Origin: Mycteria americana | Taxonomy: Eukaryota > Chordata > Aves > Ciconiiformes > Ciconiidae | Length of the DNA stretch: 64,000 bases | Assembly: GCF_035582795.1 (NCBI RefSeq) | Contig: NC_134369.1 | Location: forward strand, 53,878,001-53,942,000 | Direction: 5' to 3' | Shown: one piece after another, positions 1 through 10,141 of the stretch | Layout of the letters: every line of letters begins with the position of its first letter | How positions within the stretch are numbered: the stretch's first letter is position 1 | Made by a program: the position numbers and the translations under genes | The notes under the pieces: generated by a model | Told to the model about the DNA's origin: nothing | Databases searched by the model: none | The model's input: only the letters and a program-made list of their open reading frames with translations

Positions 1-140
1 AAATTTAAGGTTCTGATAAAAATCAACATTACAGTAGATGCTTTACAAGATGGGATTTTGTCTAATTTCAAGTAGTACTGAATATACTACAGGAGTTCCA
101 ACATTACACAATAAGAAATTCTGCATGAAATTAGATATTA

Positions 141-233
<93 letters not shown>

Positions 234-1267
234 CTAAAATGGAAAGAAAACATGAACATATGAAAACCTAACTTTCAAACATATAAGTACATCCCAGTTT
301 GTCAGTGTAGGACTTTCACATAGCTAATAAACCTACAAAAATAATGATATCACCAGGAACTCAGCACCTATAAAGCACCTACAAAAACTCTTTTCTAACC
401 CTTCAATTGTGCATTTCTGGTTTTGTAGATTGCAATTGCCTTGTACTCTGGTTACCTGCAATTTACTGCAAAGAGTCTAGAGAATAGAGAAACAAAGAGA
501 TCTCACAGACTTATTGTAAGCAAAATGCAGCTCCCTCCCAGCACCATTTCTCCCAGTCTACTGGAATCTCCCTGCTTTGGCTCACCGTATACCAAAGGCA
601 ACGGGAGCTCATGGGGCACACAGGCAGGAGGGCAAGGAAAGCAGCTCAGCAGGTCCAAGAATGGGTAAGAACTCGCAAGATCTCATGGCTCTGCTCACTG
701 GACCACAGGAAAGCATACAACTGGCTGTTGGCTTGTCCAGCATTTTAAAACTCATAGAGACAAGCAGCTAGGAAGACCCTCTACAGAAAAAACCCACCCT
801 GGCTTAGCTCTCCTCCAACAGCACCGAGGATGGGGCTGGCCCTTGGCACCCCGAGCAGCCTGACTCTGCGCAGTTGACCGGAGGACAGGCACAATGCAGG
901 ACCCGGCTCCAGCTCTCCTCGCAGCCAGGACCACTGCCCACACAGCTCCCCGCAGGGCCTCCAGGACTCCCCCTCAGAGACCCACTCACGCCTCCCCACC
1001 ACCCACCTCTCATGGCTCCCCTCAGCGACAGCCCCCGGCCCTCACGGCTCCCCTCAGAGACACCCCGCGGCCCTCACGGCTCCCCCTCAGAGACACCCCC
1101 CGGCCCAGGCCCCGCCGAAGCCTCGAGGGCCTGCACCGAAGCCACCAAACACACCCACTGACTTGGCGGGGAATCCCCCGCCCAAGTGTCCGTTGCAACC
1201 GCCGCCCCGAGGAGGGTATTAGCACCACAGCACCAGAGGAGCCCCCACGCCCGCTGGCGCCGCTCAC
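234..1267 (-). other. GALC: GALC intron 1
   Basis: This is the interval between the two recognised GALC exons, with GT at the exon 1 side (complement of 1266-1267) and AG at the exon 2 side. At about 1.03 kb it is short. The half next to exon 1 is GC-rich and contains a 32-bp minisatellite (1010-1106); the half next to exon 2 is ordinary AT-rich sequence. Open frames here on both strands arise from base composition, and I see no extra exon. Confidence 0.9.
1010..1106. repeat. GC-rich minisatellite, three copies of a 32-bp unit
   Basis: Three consecutive units (1010-1041, 1042-1073, 1074-1106) share the pattern TCACGGCTCCCCTCAGAGAC followed by a C/G-rich dozen bases; the third has one extra C. 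A partial related segment sits near 963-990. It lies in GALC intron 1, 162 bp inside the donor, and is G-rich on the transcribed (minus) strand sense. Array length may vary between individuals. Confidence 0.85.
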
Positions 1268-1468
1268 CCCGCCGCCGCTGACAGCCCCGATCCCGTCGAA
1301 CTGCCTGCCCAGCCCGCCGGCATCGTCCAGAACGTAGGTGGCCGTCGAGAGCGCAGCGGCACCGAGCCCGGGGGGCCCCGGGCCCCAGCTGCAGCCAAGG
1401 AGGAGCCAGCCCCACAGCAGAGCCGCGCACCCCATCCGCTCCGCTCCGCTCCGCGCCGCCGACAGCAT
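1268..1468 (-). CDS. GALC: GALC exon 1, coding part (start codon and signal peptide)
   Basis: Translated on the minus strand from ATG at 1468, the frame runs 67 codons to a G|GTGAGC donor at 1267-1266. The end of the exon reads YVLDDAGGLGRQFDGIGAV then SGGG, the conserved N-terminus of mature galactosylceramidase, and the frame continues in phase 0 into exon 2 (165-233). Residues 14-28 are hydrophobic (CAALLWGWLLLGCSW), a typical signal peptide for a lysosomal enzyme. A second in-frame ATG at codon 12 (1435) lies just ahead of the hydrophobic core and is an equally plausible start; I annotate the longer form. The family is usually 640-690 residues, so only about the first 90 are in the window. 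The open frame continuing past 1268 is intron read-through. The leader is poorly conserved, but the mature segment leaves little doubt. Confidence 0.95.
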
Positions 1469-1522
1469 CCCGCACGCGCCGCCCCGACCCTACAGCAACT
1501 CGCCGCGCACCCGGCTCCGCGT

Positions 1523-1532
1523 GTCACGTGAC
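1523..1532. promoter_or_regulatory. CLEAR element (TFEB/TFE3/MITF E-box)
   Basis: The perfect palindrome GTCACGTGAC lies 55 bp upstream of the GALC start codon. It is the exact CLEAR consensus bound by TFEB-family bHLH-ZIP factors, which drive lysosomal biogenesis genes. USF or MYC/MAX could also bind the CACGTG core. Its place next to a lysosomal hydrolase start makes a functional role likely. Confidence 0.8.
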
Positions 1533-1578
1533 CGCATAACCTGGCAATCACCTGGGGGGCGGGGCGTGGGCACCCTTC

Positions 1579-1590
1579 GCCGCCATTTTG
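1579..1590 (+). promoter_or_regulatory. YY1-type motif 1
   Basis: GCCGCCATTTTG is a textbook YY1 site. It is the first of three related motifs with the same orientation spread over about 175 bp of the CpG island upstream of GALC. Confidence 0.6.
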
Positions 1591-1646
1591 CTAAAGGGAA
1601 AGGCGAAGGGAGGGGAAAGCTTTCAGCCCCCGGGTTGAAGTTAGTG

Positions 1647-1658
1647 GTTGCCATTTTG
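1647..1658 (+). promoter_or_regulatory. YY1-type motif 2
   Basis: GTTGCCATTTTG repeats the CCATTTTG core 68 bp after the first YY1-type motif and in the same orientation. Confidence 0.5.
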
Positions 1659-1741
1659 AGAAAGGGCAAGGCAAGTTGCGGCTGGTGGGTAGCGTACCGC
1701 CATGCTGGAATTGGGCACTGAATAGCGAGTGAAGCTATTGC

Positions 1742-1754
1742 GGAGCCATCTTGG
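1742..1754 (+). promoter_or_regulatory. YY1-type motif 3
   Basis: GGAGCCATCTTGG is a CCATCTTG variant of the YY1 core, in the same orientation as the two motifs before it. Confidence 0.5.
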
Positions 1755-1854
1755 GTGTGGGAAAGCTGACTGGCTGTGAGGCGAGGCAGGGCGAGGGCGT
1801 CACGGCTGGACAGGGTTTCTCTGGAAACACACAGGGAAATTACGTTTAGTGCAG

Positions 1855-4800
1855 CATGAGCAGCCAGGCTGTGGGAGCTACACCAAACTGACCTTTTTTT
1901 CAGGGCCTCTGGCAAAGCACGGCAGTTTTCCTGGGAGAGGAATGGTGTTTCCCAGTGAATCTCTTATTTCCAGGCCCTCGCCAGCACCCAGCAGCCAGTT
2001 TCCTGGTTTTGCCCTGCTCTCAGGCTGCCTCCAATTCCCTCATAAAGTAGGCAAAAATCGGCACTTCGAAGGAGAAAACTCCAGCACATTGTGAGAAAGA
2101 CCTTTGATCACTTGCACAGGAACAGGCAGCGTAGCTGGGAGTGGCTCTGGGGCACAGGGCCAGGCCCGGAGAGGCCCTGCCCTGGAGAGGGGTGCTGGCA
2201 GCCTCACAGGATTCCCTGGGAATCCCAGTTGGCCCCAGTTAGATCCACAGCTGCATCAGCAGGACCCCAGAGAGGGATCCTGAAAGTGGGTTTTGACTTG
2301 CACCACTAATGTGGCTGAACAAGCCTTTCTGTTTTACAGCCTTCATGGGGCATGCTGCAGGACAGCTGCATAAAAATGTAACCTGCTGAGATGGTGCTGT
2401 GCCACTTGTTAAAAGTTTCCATGAGGATAGCCAGGGTGTTCTGTCAGACTCCAGCTCATGAAAGCATTCGGCTCAGAGTAAAAGTAATCAGGAGATTGGT
2501 GATCAGCTTGGTTATCCTATAAAAATCCTTAAAGGGGAACTGTCTGTCTGCTGACCTCAGTGTTTTACAGAGGTGATGCTCCATGTGCTTAAATGAGGAA
2601 TGAGGCACCAGGAGATGCAGTGGCTGACATCATGCGGGCAGTGTGTTAGAGCTGTGGAAAAGCCCAGGTTTTGCACATTTCTGTCCATAAAGAATGCTGT
2701 TATTCGAGCCACTGCCTCTCTTGTCCATGTCATTGAGGGATCTAATGTCTCAGTGATGACATTACCTGACTGACATTTCCTGTTTATTTCTTTTTTAATA
2801 ACAATACCAAACACTCACAAAACATTTTGCACTTTACAGCAATATCAAACATTAACTAATGAACCTGCTCACACCCAAATGAGCTATACGATGTTATTAT
2901 TACATGCAGAAGGACAGAGTGACTTCCTCAAGGCTACAGTGAGTCAGTGACAGAGGTAGAATTATGCTCGTGGTCCTAATTCACATTCATTCCACCAGAC
3001 TGTACACCTTTGCACACCTGGAAGGTTTGCAAAACCATCATGAATTACTAATTGGTTAATTTTTATAATTTCTTAAATTAATGCATCAATTTATTCCAGG
3101 TAGAAGGCTTCAGCTGTGGAATTCAGTCTCTTATTCATTCATAGGAGCCTAAAAGTGTCAGCTTTCAAAACTCGTATTTCCATCCTATGGTGTGCTGAGT
3201 GCCTCCCCTTTTCAGCTGGTATAGACAAACATTTTTAGAATCTGTTTTGGTGGAAAGAAGAGGATATTTTGGTGGGACACTGAGGACTTTGAATCTGCAT
3301 TAGGAGTCTCGACCTTGCTTTTTACCTGTTTTTTTCTTTATACCTTTGTCCATGACCCAAGGACATGTGACCCTTTGTAAGCCCAAACAGAACCAATAAA
3401 ATGATTGAGGACTTATTTATTGCTTCTTTTGTAGATCAGATAATTTTCCACTGTTAATGCTTTTCTATTTCAGTTGTTCCTTCTTGATAGTACTTTATTC
3501 TCAGCCAACCCAAAGAACACCTTTCATTCCAAGATGACTGATTTGAGATACCGTGTATGTCCATATCTCAAAAAAAACCTGGAAAACTGTGCTGCTTGCA
3601 TCAGAAATTAAATTGTTCCATATGGACACAGTCAAGAGTTGCTTTTTTCATATAGCTTTATGTCCAGAATGTATAAAATGCATCATGTCCCCTCTTGCTT
3701 CCTTTGATCTTTCAGTCCCACTATCAATTGTTACAGTGAAGAACTGTAGAAATGTATCAACTATGTTTCTGTATTTCTAATAATGATAAGAACTGCTTTT
3801 TCTTCAGTGAAGTGTAGGAGCCCTCAACAGAACAGCAGAACCAGCTCACCAGACATTGTTCTTAGGAGGTACCATGTTAGAAAAAGGCAGGTGAAAAGTA
3901 ATAAAACAGGTCTTTGTCTCATGACTTTTCTCTCAGTGAAAATAAAGGTTTGACTGAAATTCATTTTAGAAATCTAGAATTTTATTAATCTAACCAAGTG
4001 GCTGGATAGCCTCCCTTTCACCAGACTGGAGGGAGCTATTATACCAGTTCAGGACTGATCACAAGTACAGAATTATTTGATAATTTAGGCTTCATGTAAC
4101 AAGCGGATCAGTAGAAAAACTGTGGATGAAAAAGTTATGCTATGCCTGGAAAAAAGAAGGAACCAAATCTTTGCATCCAGTGGTTAAACATTATAGGGCG
4201 GCCTGGTATTTTTCTCAAGGAAGTCAGTATGTCCTATTTTAGAGCTTTTAAATTTGGTTATCTGTTTCATTTCTCCTTATCATCTGAATCATCAAACAGG
4301 CCAGTTTTTGTGTTACCCAACAGATGTACATTTAAAGTGAAATTGTACCCAGTTTCTGAGAAGCAGAACTGAATCATTCCAGACAGAATTTAAGAAAAAA
4401 ATCAGAGCGCACAATAAATTATTCTGATCATAGAGGGAAAAGAGAAATGGTGCTCATGTAACAATTTTCCACCTGTCTAACTGAATAGAATTATCTGTTA
4501 AAAGAATCACTCCTGTGAAAGCTGCATCCAACCTCAGACTCAGTTTATATAAAAATATATAAATGTGCAACCTGTTGCAGTGCATAAAATTCTGCTATCT
4601 TTTGTTAACTAGAACTGTTCACAAACTTCCTTCCATCAGTAGGCAAATGGAAAGAAACAGTAGTACAAATTGTGAAAATAACTCATTCTTTTTGCACAAA
4701 CTCCTAAAGTCATTGTGATATATTTTTATGGGCTCTTCTTATTTGATTCTGTGATAAATGTGTTGGGAAGGGCAAGTGACAAGTCCTTCAGTCAAAAAAA

Positions 4801-5100
4801 GACCCTATGTTTTGAACATATACAAGTAAACACAAATAAACGCATATACATTCCACAGTATTTTATTTCTGTGGAGTGGTTTCTCTGCAGAATGTATTGT
4901 ATTCTAGATAAGAGGTTTGTAATATACTCCACTCATGTAATTAGGCAATATTTTCAATAAAACTTTTATAAACTTACTAAAAGTATTCCTAGATTTACCA
5001 AGGTTGGTACCATCCTTTGTCCATACTTCTACATAACTATGTTGCCTTTTTTCCCATGGGTAAGTTTAGATTAACAAGGTATTAAAAAAAAAAAAAAAAG
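1855..5100. other. GALC-GPR65 intergenic sequence
   Basis: AT-rich unique sequence without a supported exon. The segment near 2815-3005 looks like the tail of a very old LINE and is listed separately. A poly(A)-rich stretch (5082-5112) closes the interval just before the candidate GPR65 5' exon. Confidence 0.6.
2815..3005 (+). mobile_element. Ancient LINE tail (CR1/L3-like relic)
   Basis: The run around 2905-3000 (AGAAGGACAGAGTGACTT, then a CAAGG...ACAGTGAGTCAGTGACAGAGGTAGAAT segment, then CCACCAGACTGTAC) resembles the 3' untranslated tails of old CR1/L3-type LINEs shared by amniotes. It is heavily decayed and its borders are soft. Alignment to an amniote repeat library would settle it. Confidence 0.4.
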
Positions 5101-5202
5101 AGGAAAAAAAAAGAATTAAGAGACGTTTGACCTGTTGCCTCATTGGTGTATCCAAGAGCAGCTTCCTGTTGCTTTATCTGATGAAGCAGTTTTTCTTCTC
5201 AG

Positions 5203-5272
5203 AAGCAGACACGGGTTACGCTACCAATGGCATCACAGTGAAACTGCTACGCGGGGACACATGGCTGCCTAG
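5203..5272 (+). other. GPR65: Candidate GPR65 5' non-coding exon
   Basis: This 70-bp segment sits between a pyrimidine-rich acceptor-like run ending TTTTTCTTCTCAG (5202) and a perfect donor GTAAGT (5273-5278). It is the right strand and distance to splice to the acceptor at 10020 in front of the GPR65 coding exon, giving an intron of about 4.75 kb; mammalian GPR65 likewise has a 5' non-coding exon several kilobases upstream of a single coding exon. Just upstream, 5161-5180 carries an ETS/PU.1-type core (CTTCCTG) and a TTATCT (GATA) core, fitting a leukocyte promoter, so the exon could be a first exon starting a little upstream of 5203 instead of an internal one. RNA-seq junctions would decide. 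Confidence 0.5.
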
Positions 5273-5278
5273 GTAAGT

Positions 5279-8200
5279 GTTCAAAATCCAAGAAGTTAGA
5301 TACACAACTTATGTTGTGGTACAGATTTCAACCTGGCTCTGCCTTAATGTGATTCTGACATCATACAACAAAAAGAAGGGACACAAAAGGGGCTGGAAAA
5401 GTTTGCTTTGGGAGAAGGAGTATTTCACTCCCAGCAGAAGTGAAACATGAGACAAAAGGGCAAATGACATCAAAAGAATGAATTAGGAAACACATGCCAG
5501 CTTGATTTATTGTTGTAATGGTATTGCCATGATCAAAATACCTGTTGCTTAGGAGAGAGGGGAAGGATGGAGAAGAACAGTATTTGGGGGTGAGTTTTCA
5601 CAATTCTGAGCTGTCCTGTCTTCGCTGTAAAAAATGCCTCAGGCCTCACAGGGGGTTCCAGTAGCTCTTTTATTACTGTTTTTTAATATTTTATGTCACT
5701 AACAAGGTACTCAGTGCTATTTATATGAAGATACACAATGCTTAAAAGGTAGCAGAAAAATAAGCTGTGCTAAAACTAGCTTCTTAGAATACCAAGTATT
5801 ATGTACATGAAAGTACTTTGCAGACCATCTTTCTGTATGCATAGAGAAGAACACGATGCACATAAAGATATAGCAAAATAATACTCGCCTGCATGGCGTA
5901 CATCCTAAAAAACATAACTTTTTTTTTCTATTTGCTATGTTAACAGAATTTTTATACCCTATAAAACAGTCCATAAAGCATATCTCAAAGTTAAAAAGAC
6001 TGAGCTCTTTTAGACGTGTTTGAGTCTTTACAGAATCCTATGGAGATCTGTGAATGAAATTCAGTATTTCGTGAGGAAAAATGTTCATTTTAAGCAAAAA
6101 ATGTCCATGTTACTGAAAGGCATATTTCAACTCTCCTAAAATGTGAGGTTTTTCAGAATTAAGTTTTGAGATCTGCTCATTAGGAAAAAAGATCCAGCTA
6201 TGGAACGTCCTTGTACTTGAGGAAATCAGCTTGGCACTATAACTTATTTTGAGAACACAAAGCAATCAACTTTGTTGAAATTGCTTTGAGAGAAAAAAGA
6301 AATCGAGAATACCATCTGTCCTTCCGTCTTATGGATGATATACAATAGCACCAGTACAGCAGCTACTGCACTAGCTCACACAACATTGTTTTCTTCCCCT
6401 GAAACTTATCTAAAAAGCAAAGTACTTGCAAAAACTTACCATGTTATAATGAATATTGCTTACAGCAACTTGCCCTTTTATGAACTTGAATTTGAAATAA
6501 CAGGTAAAATGTATCAGTTGCAGATGTTTCAAAAATTAAACTGGTGTTTGTTTACTAATGGAAGATTTTTTTTTAATTAGTGACTAAATTTTTCTGTTAA
6601 TAACACAAAATCCTTACAGTCTTCTTCATCTTCCCTAATTTCCCAAATGATAGTAGAGTTCATTCATATGAAAAATAAAAAAGACTCTTTCATTCCTCCC
6701 TTAGAAAGTTGTTTACGGATAAGAGTATGGAATATAATTTTGTATTTGTGCTTATGGAAGTATAACTTTATACTTACTTTGTTGCTTTCAAAGTGTCATA
6801 AATGGAGAGACCACATAAAGCTCTCCTTGAATCTGAAAAAGGTACTATAGGAATGCATCGATACAAATACAGTATCTAATGAGTACTTTTCTCCAGAAAC
6901 TTTCACAAGGTTCCTTTACAGGCTTGTTTGCGTACATTACTTGAAGCGTAGCATTTGCTAGTCCGTTTCTCTAAATTTTATGTCTGACTGACTTTTTTCA
7001 GAGTTCTTATACAGCAGGTTTTCTGTAGCAAAATGACAAAGAGACAGGGACATGGAATCATTGAATAATGTGGCTAAAAGAAAAAATTACTATTGAGAAT
7101 TTTTTTTTTATTTGAAACACATCTGATGCCAAAACAAGTCTATAAAATACGTCACAAGTCTACAGAATTAGTGACGGTGGGTTTGGACCATGAAAGTCAA
7201 GCCATTAGACTATATCATTAAACAGAAATTCCTCAATAGCTTTTTAGAAAAAATTAACAATCAGTGGGAAAAATTATCAAACATTGTGTTTTAGGATAGC
7301 TGTAAGCCAATACCATCCTCCTGGGTAAAACCAGCAGGTACGCTCAATAGCTGAGAGAAAACCTGGTAATGCTTCAGATCATGCATTCAGGTAAGGCAAA
7401 TCATTTTGCATTACATAGTCCTAATTATCAGAAGAAATCTAAGCAAGGAAGTATGATATGGACTACTTCCCCGAGATAAGCCCCCAAGTAACTGTAAAGA
7501 AATATGTTGTAATCAGTGCTTTCTGCTTTTATCTTTCTGTGGAAGAAACTGCAGCATGCATTGTGGTATACTTCCTTTGCTGGCTCTTTGACACACTTTG
7601 GTATAGGTCATCAATACATGCCAGAATGACCCACTTCTTGTTATTATTCTCATTGAAAGCATGTCCTCGTATAAGTAGCATCAATGTGTCATCAAAGCTG
7701 GAACATGGATTACCTGGGGAATTTTAGACAGCCTCCAGGGCTTTGTTCATAGAAACTATTGATGATACTGTTTAAAAATAAAATAAAACCATGGAGTACA
7801 GTGACCTGTGAACAGGAAAGACAGAAAAAAATTGCTGAGGTGGCAAATTTCATGTGGCCTCAACTCTCTTCTTTGAATCCCATCTTCAGTGTCCCAGCCT
7901 GCTATTAGCCAGTTATATCTTGGGATATTAGTTCCCTAAGGCAGACAGCAGAAGAGCAAAGCAAGGTTTTGCCCTAAAGAACATGCGGTTTATTCAGACA
8001 AGTACAATATAAGGACAAGTGTTTTACCTTATGATCAGTGAGATCAAGAGAGGAAAACTTTTAGAAACAATGAGCTAAAAAGAGAAAGCTGACCAAAAAA
8101 AGGTGGGTGGTGGCATGAAGAAATTGGCATGTTGGTCTGTGAGTAGATATGAAAGAGCTGATAAAGGTAGAGAGGAGCTGTTCTGAGTAATATGGAGACA

Positions 8201-10000
8201 AGTCAGGAGCTTGTAAGGATGTTGAGTCTAATATAACAAGTCGACTGACAATGGAGAAAGAGTTTGTGGGGGAGGGAGAAGGAATTCCAGTTTCAGACAC
8301 ACGACTAGTAAACACTGCCTCACACACTTGCTACATTACACACATGCTTCTGAAAGGGCACGTTTCCCTGTTAGACATGAAGAGACCCGTCATAGGAAAA
8401 GAGATGCTAAAATGTGATTAGAAGAAGAGGTAGGTATTTTATCTTTTACTCATCTGGTCAGTCTGCATATATTTGCTTTGCTTTTGGTGAGAAGTGGGTC
8501 AGCAAAACCCTGGGATCCAATTTCTAGAGCTAGATTTTTAGTTTGTGACACTTATCTATACTGGTAAGCTTACAATGTCCTATTTACTGTGTGGTTTTAT
8601 TAAACCACACTGAAAACCAGACATCTTATGTTTGTCTTAAATATAGACACTGCGGTTTTTTTAATTAGTCATGTAAGTAAAGCTGCTCAATGGACCAAAT
8701 TGGCAAGTCCTTCTCAAGAATTTTCCTTGTCTTTCAAGCCTGCGAATGAATTTAACTCTAACTGTGAAAAGTTAGCCAACTTGATCATATAAAGCAGTGG
8801 CTGGTAAAATTAAATATGTGCTTTCTGACTAGTTTTGTCATTGCTCCTTTTTTTCTGAATATGCATGAAAGGGTTTTTTTATGGAAAAGAGATCCATATA
8901 ATCTCTCAACAGAGGCAATAAACCTACTTGGGTTTCTCTGATAAACCCACAAACCTACACACACGCATGCATCATACCCATAAAAGGCAGAATGAATTTG
9001 CCTACCACGTGGGAAAATCCCTGCACCGAAGCTGTCTTCAGTTTGAGCTGTTTCCTGTGTGGGAACAGTTGTAGACAGTGCTATCTTGCAACCTACTTGT
9101 TTTACAACCTCTTCTCCTCCTCTGCTCGCAGTCTAGGCCCAAACCACAGATGAGTTATCACAGGCAGTCTCTGAAGCAGTTAGTATATTTGGCAGTAGAA
9201 CTGCACCACAACAAATATTCCCCATTCTCGTATTTCCTGAACTTAACAATTAGATCTTTGGAGAAGAGAATTACTGAGTGTCAGAGCTGTGATATAATCA
9301 GTGAGTACCAGCTGTCTCATAGCTATGGTTGTACACCCTTTCTTACTTAAAGGTCAGCTCTTCTAAGTGCTTCTAAGGCTTGCACATACAACTCCTCCAG
9401 TCCCACTGCTTTAGTCAGGGCTCTGGTTTTACTGGTATTTTCATGTTGAAGCTGTTGACGCCCACAGCCCTGGTAGTGCCAGAAGTGTGAGGACAAGACA
9501 AGAGAGTGATTCGCAATAGGGAGACATACCAGCCACACATTCTCCTCTTCTGAGCAGATCCCAACATCTAGCAGTACCTGAATCCCTGGCTTTCTATCCT
9601 TGTCTCTCCATTGACTTAGAAGGGAGGAGGTTATTGGGGATAAGAAATCTGTCATATTCATATGGCCAAAACGATATTCTGCTCACCACAATAATAGAAA
9701 GTACACTTCTGTTACTTGTGGTGCACTTTCTGATCTCCTTCGACTCTCCCACAAGAGAGACCAGGGATTGCAGGACCCTACCCCTCTGGAAGTGTCTTAA
9801 CTAATCCCACTTCTGCTGTAGAAGCTTGCATCTGACTGACCTTGACTACCTTAGATATTTGGGTTCCTCTTCCTATGCACTCCTAACTCCAGGAGCGTTT
9901 AAAACCTTTGATCTCCTACCAACACTGTTTCTTTCTTCTAAAAAAAGACACCCACCAAGAAGCCCACAAAAACCAAACAAAAATGTTGTTACAGCTGACA
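5279..10000 (+). other. Presumed GPR65 intron / upstream sequence
   Basis: AT-rich sequence with scattered short chance frames and no recognisable coding or repeat element. At 9006-9019 a CACGTG E-box is followed immediately by GGGAAAATCC, a near-match to an NF-kB site, about 1 kb before the coding exon. Otherwise I see nothing in it. Confidence 0.5.
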
Positions 10001-10020
10001 TTTTTCCTCTTTGGTAACAG

Positions 10021-10141
10021 AAGGCTGGAATCTTACCAACCAAGTCCTGAAGAACTAACAGATGACCACCCGTCAGACTACAGAGGGGTTTTTATTGCAT
10101 CCAGGCTGGAATTAGCCCAAAGATACTACTCGGGGTAGACA
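10021..10141 (+). other. GPR65: GPR65 5' UTR part of the coding exon
   Basis: A splice acceptor TTTTTCCTCTTTGGTAACAG ends at 10020, so the coding exon probably begins at 10021. The frame upstream of the start is closed by TAG at 10136-10138, one codon before the ATG, which fixes the start at 10142. The start context has A at -3. Confidence 0.65.

Larger units (their letters stand above)
900..1830. promoter_or_regulatory. CpG island and promoter region of GALC
   Basis: The interval is strongly GC-rich and CpG-dense compared with the AT-rich surroundings and covers GALC exon 1 plus about 350 bp upstream. No TATA box is placed suitably. It contains a CLEAR element, three YY1-type motifs and a G/C-box-like run (GGGGGGCGGGGCGTGGG around 1555-1570). 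Such an island usually fires in both directions, so a divergent non-coding or GPR65-side transcript is possible but not shown here. Confidence 0.8.

Noticed and set aside
894..1337. 147-codon plus-strand frame
   Set aside because: Lies antisense to GALC exon 1 and the intronic minisatellite; composition artefact.
1338..1721. 127-codon plus-strand frame over the GALC promoter
   Set aside because: Shadow of the CpG-rich GALC exon 1 and promoter; Pro/Arg/Ser-rich composition only.
9908..10138. N-terminal extension of GPR65
   Set aside because: This in-frame upstream ORF ends at a TAG one codon before the GPR65 ATG and crosses the splice acceptor at 10020.
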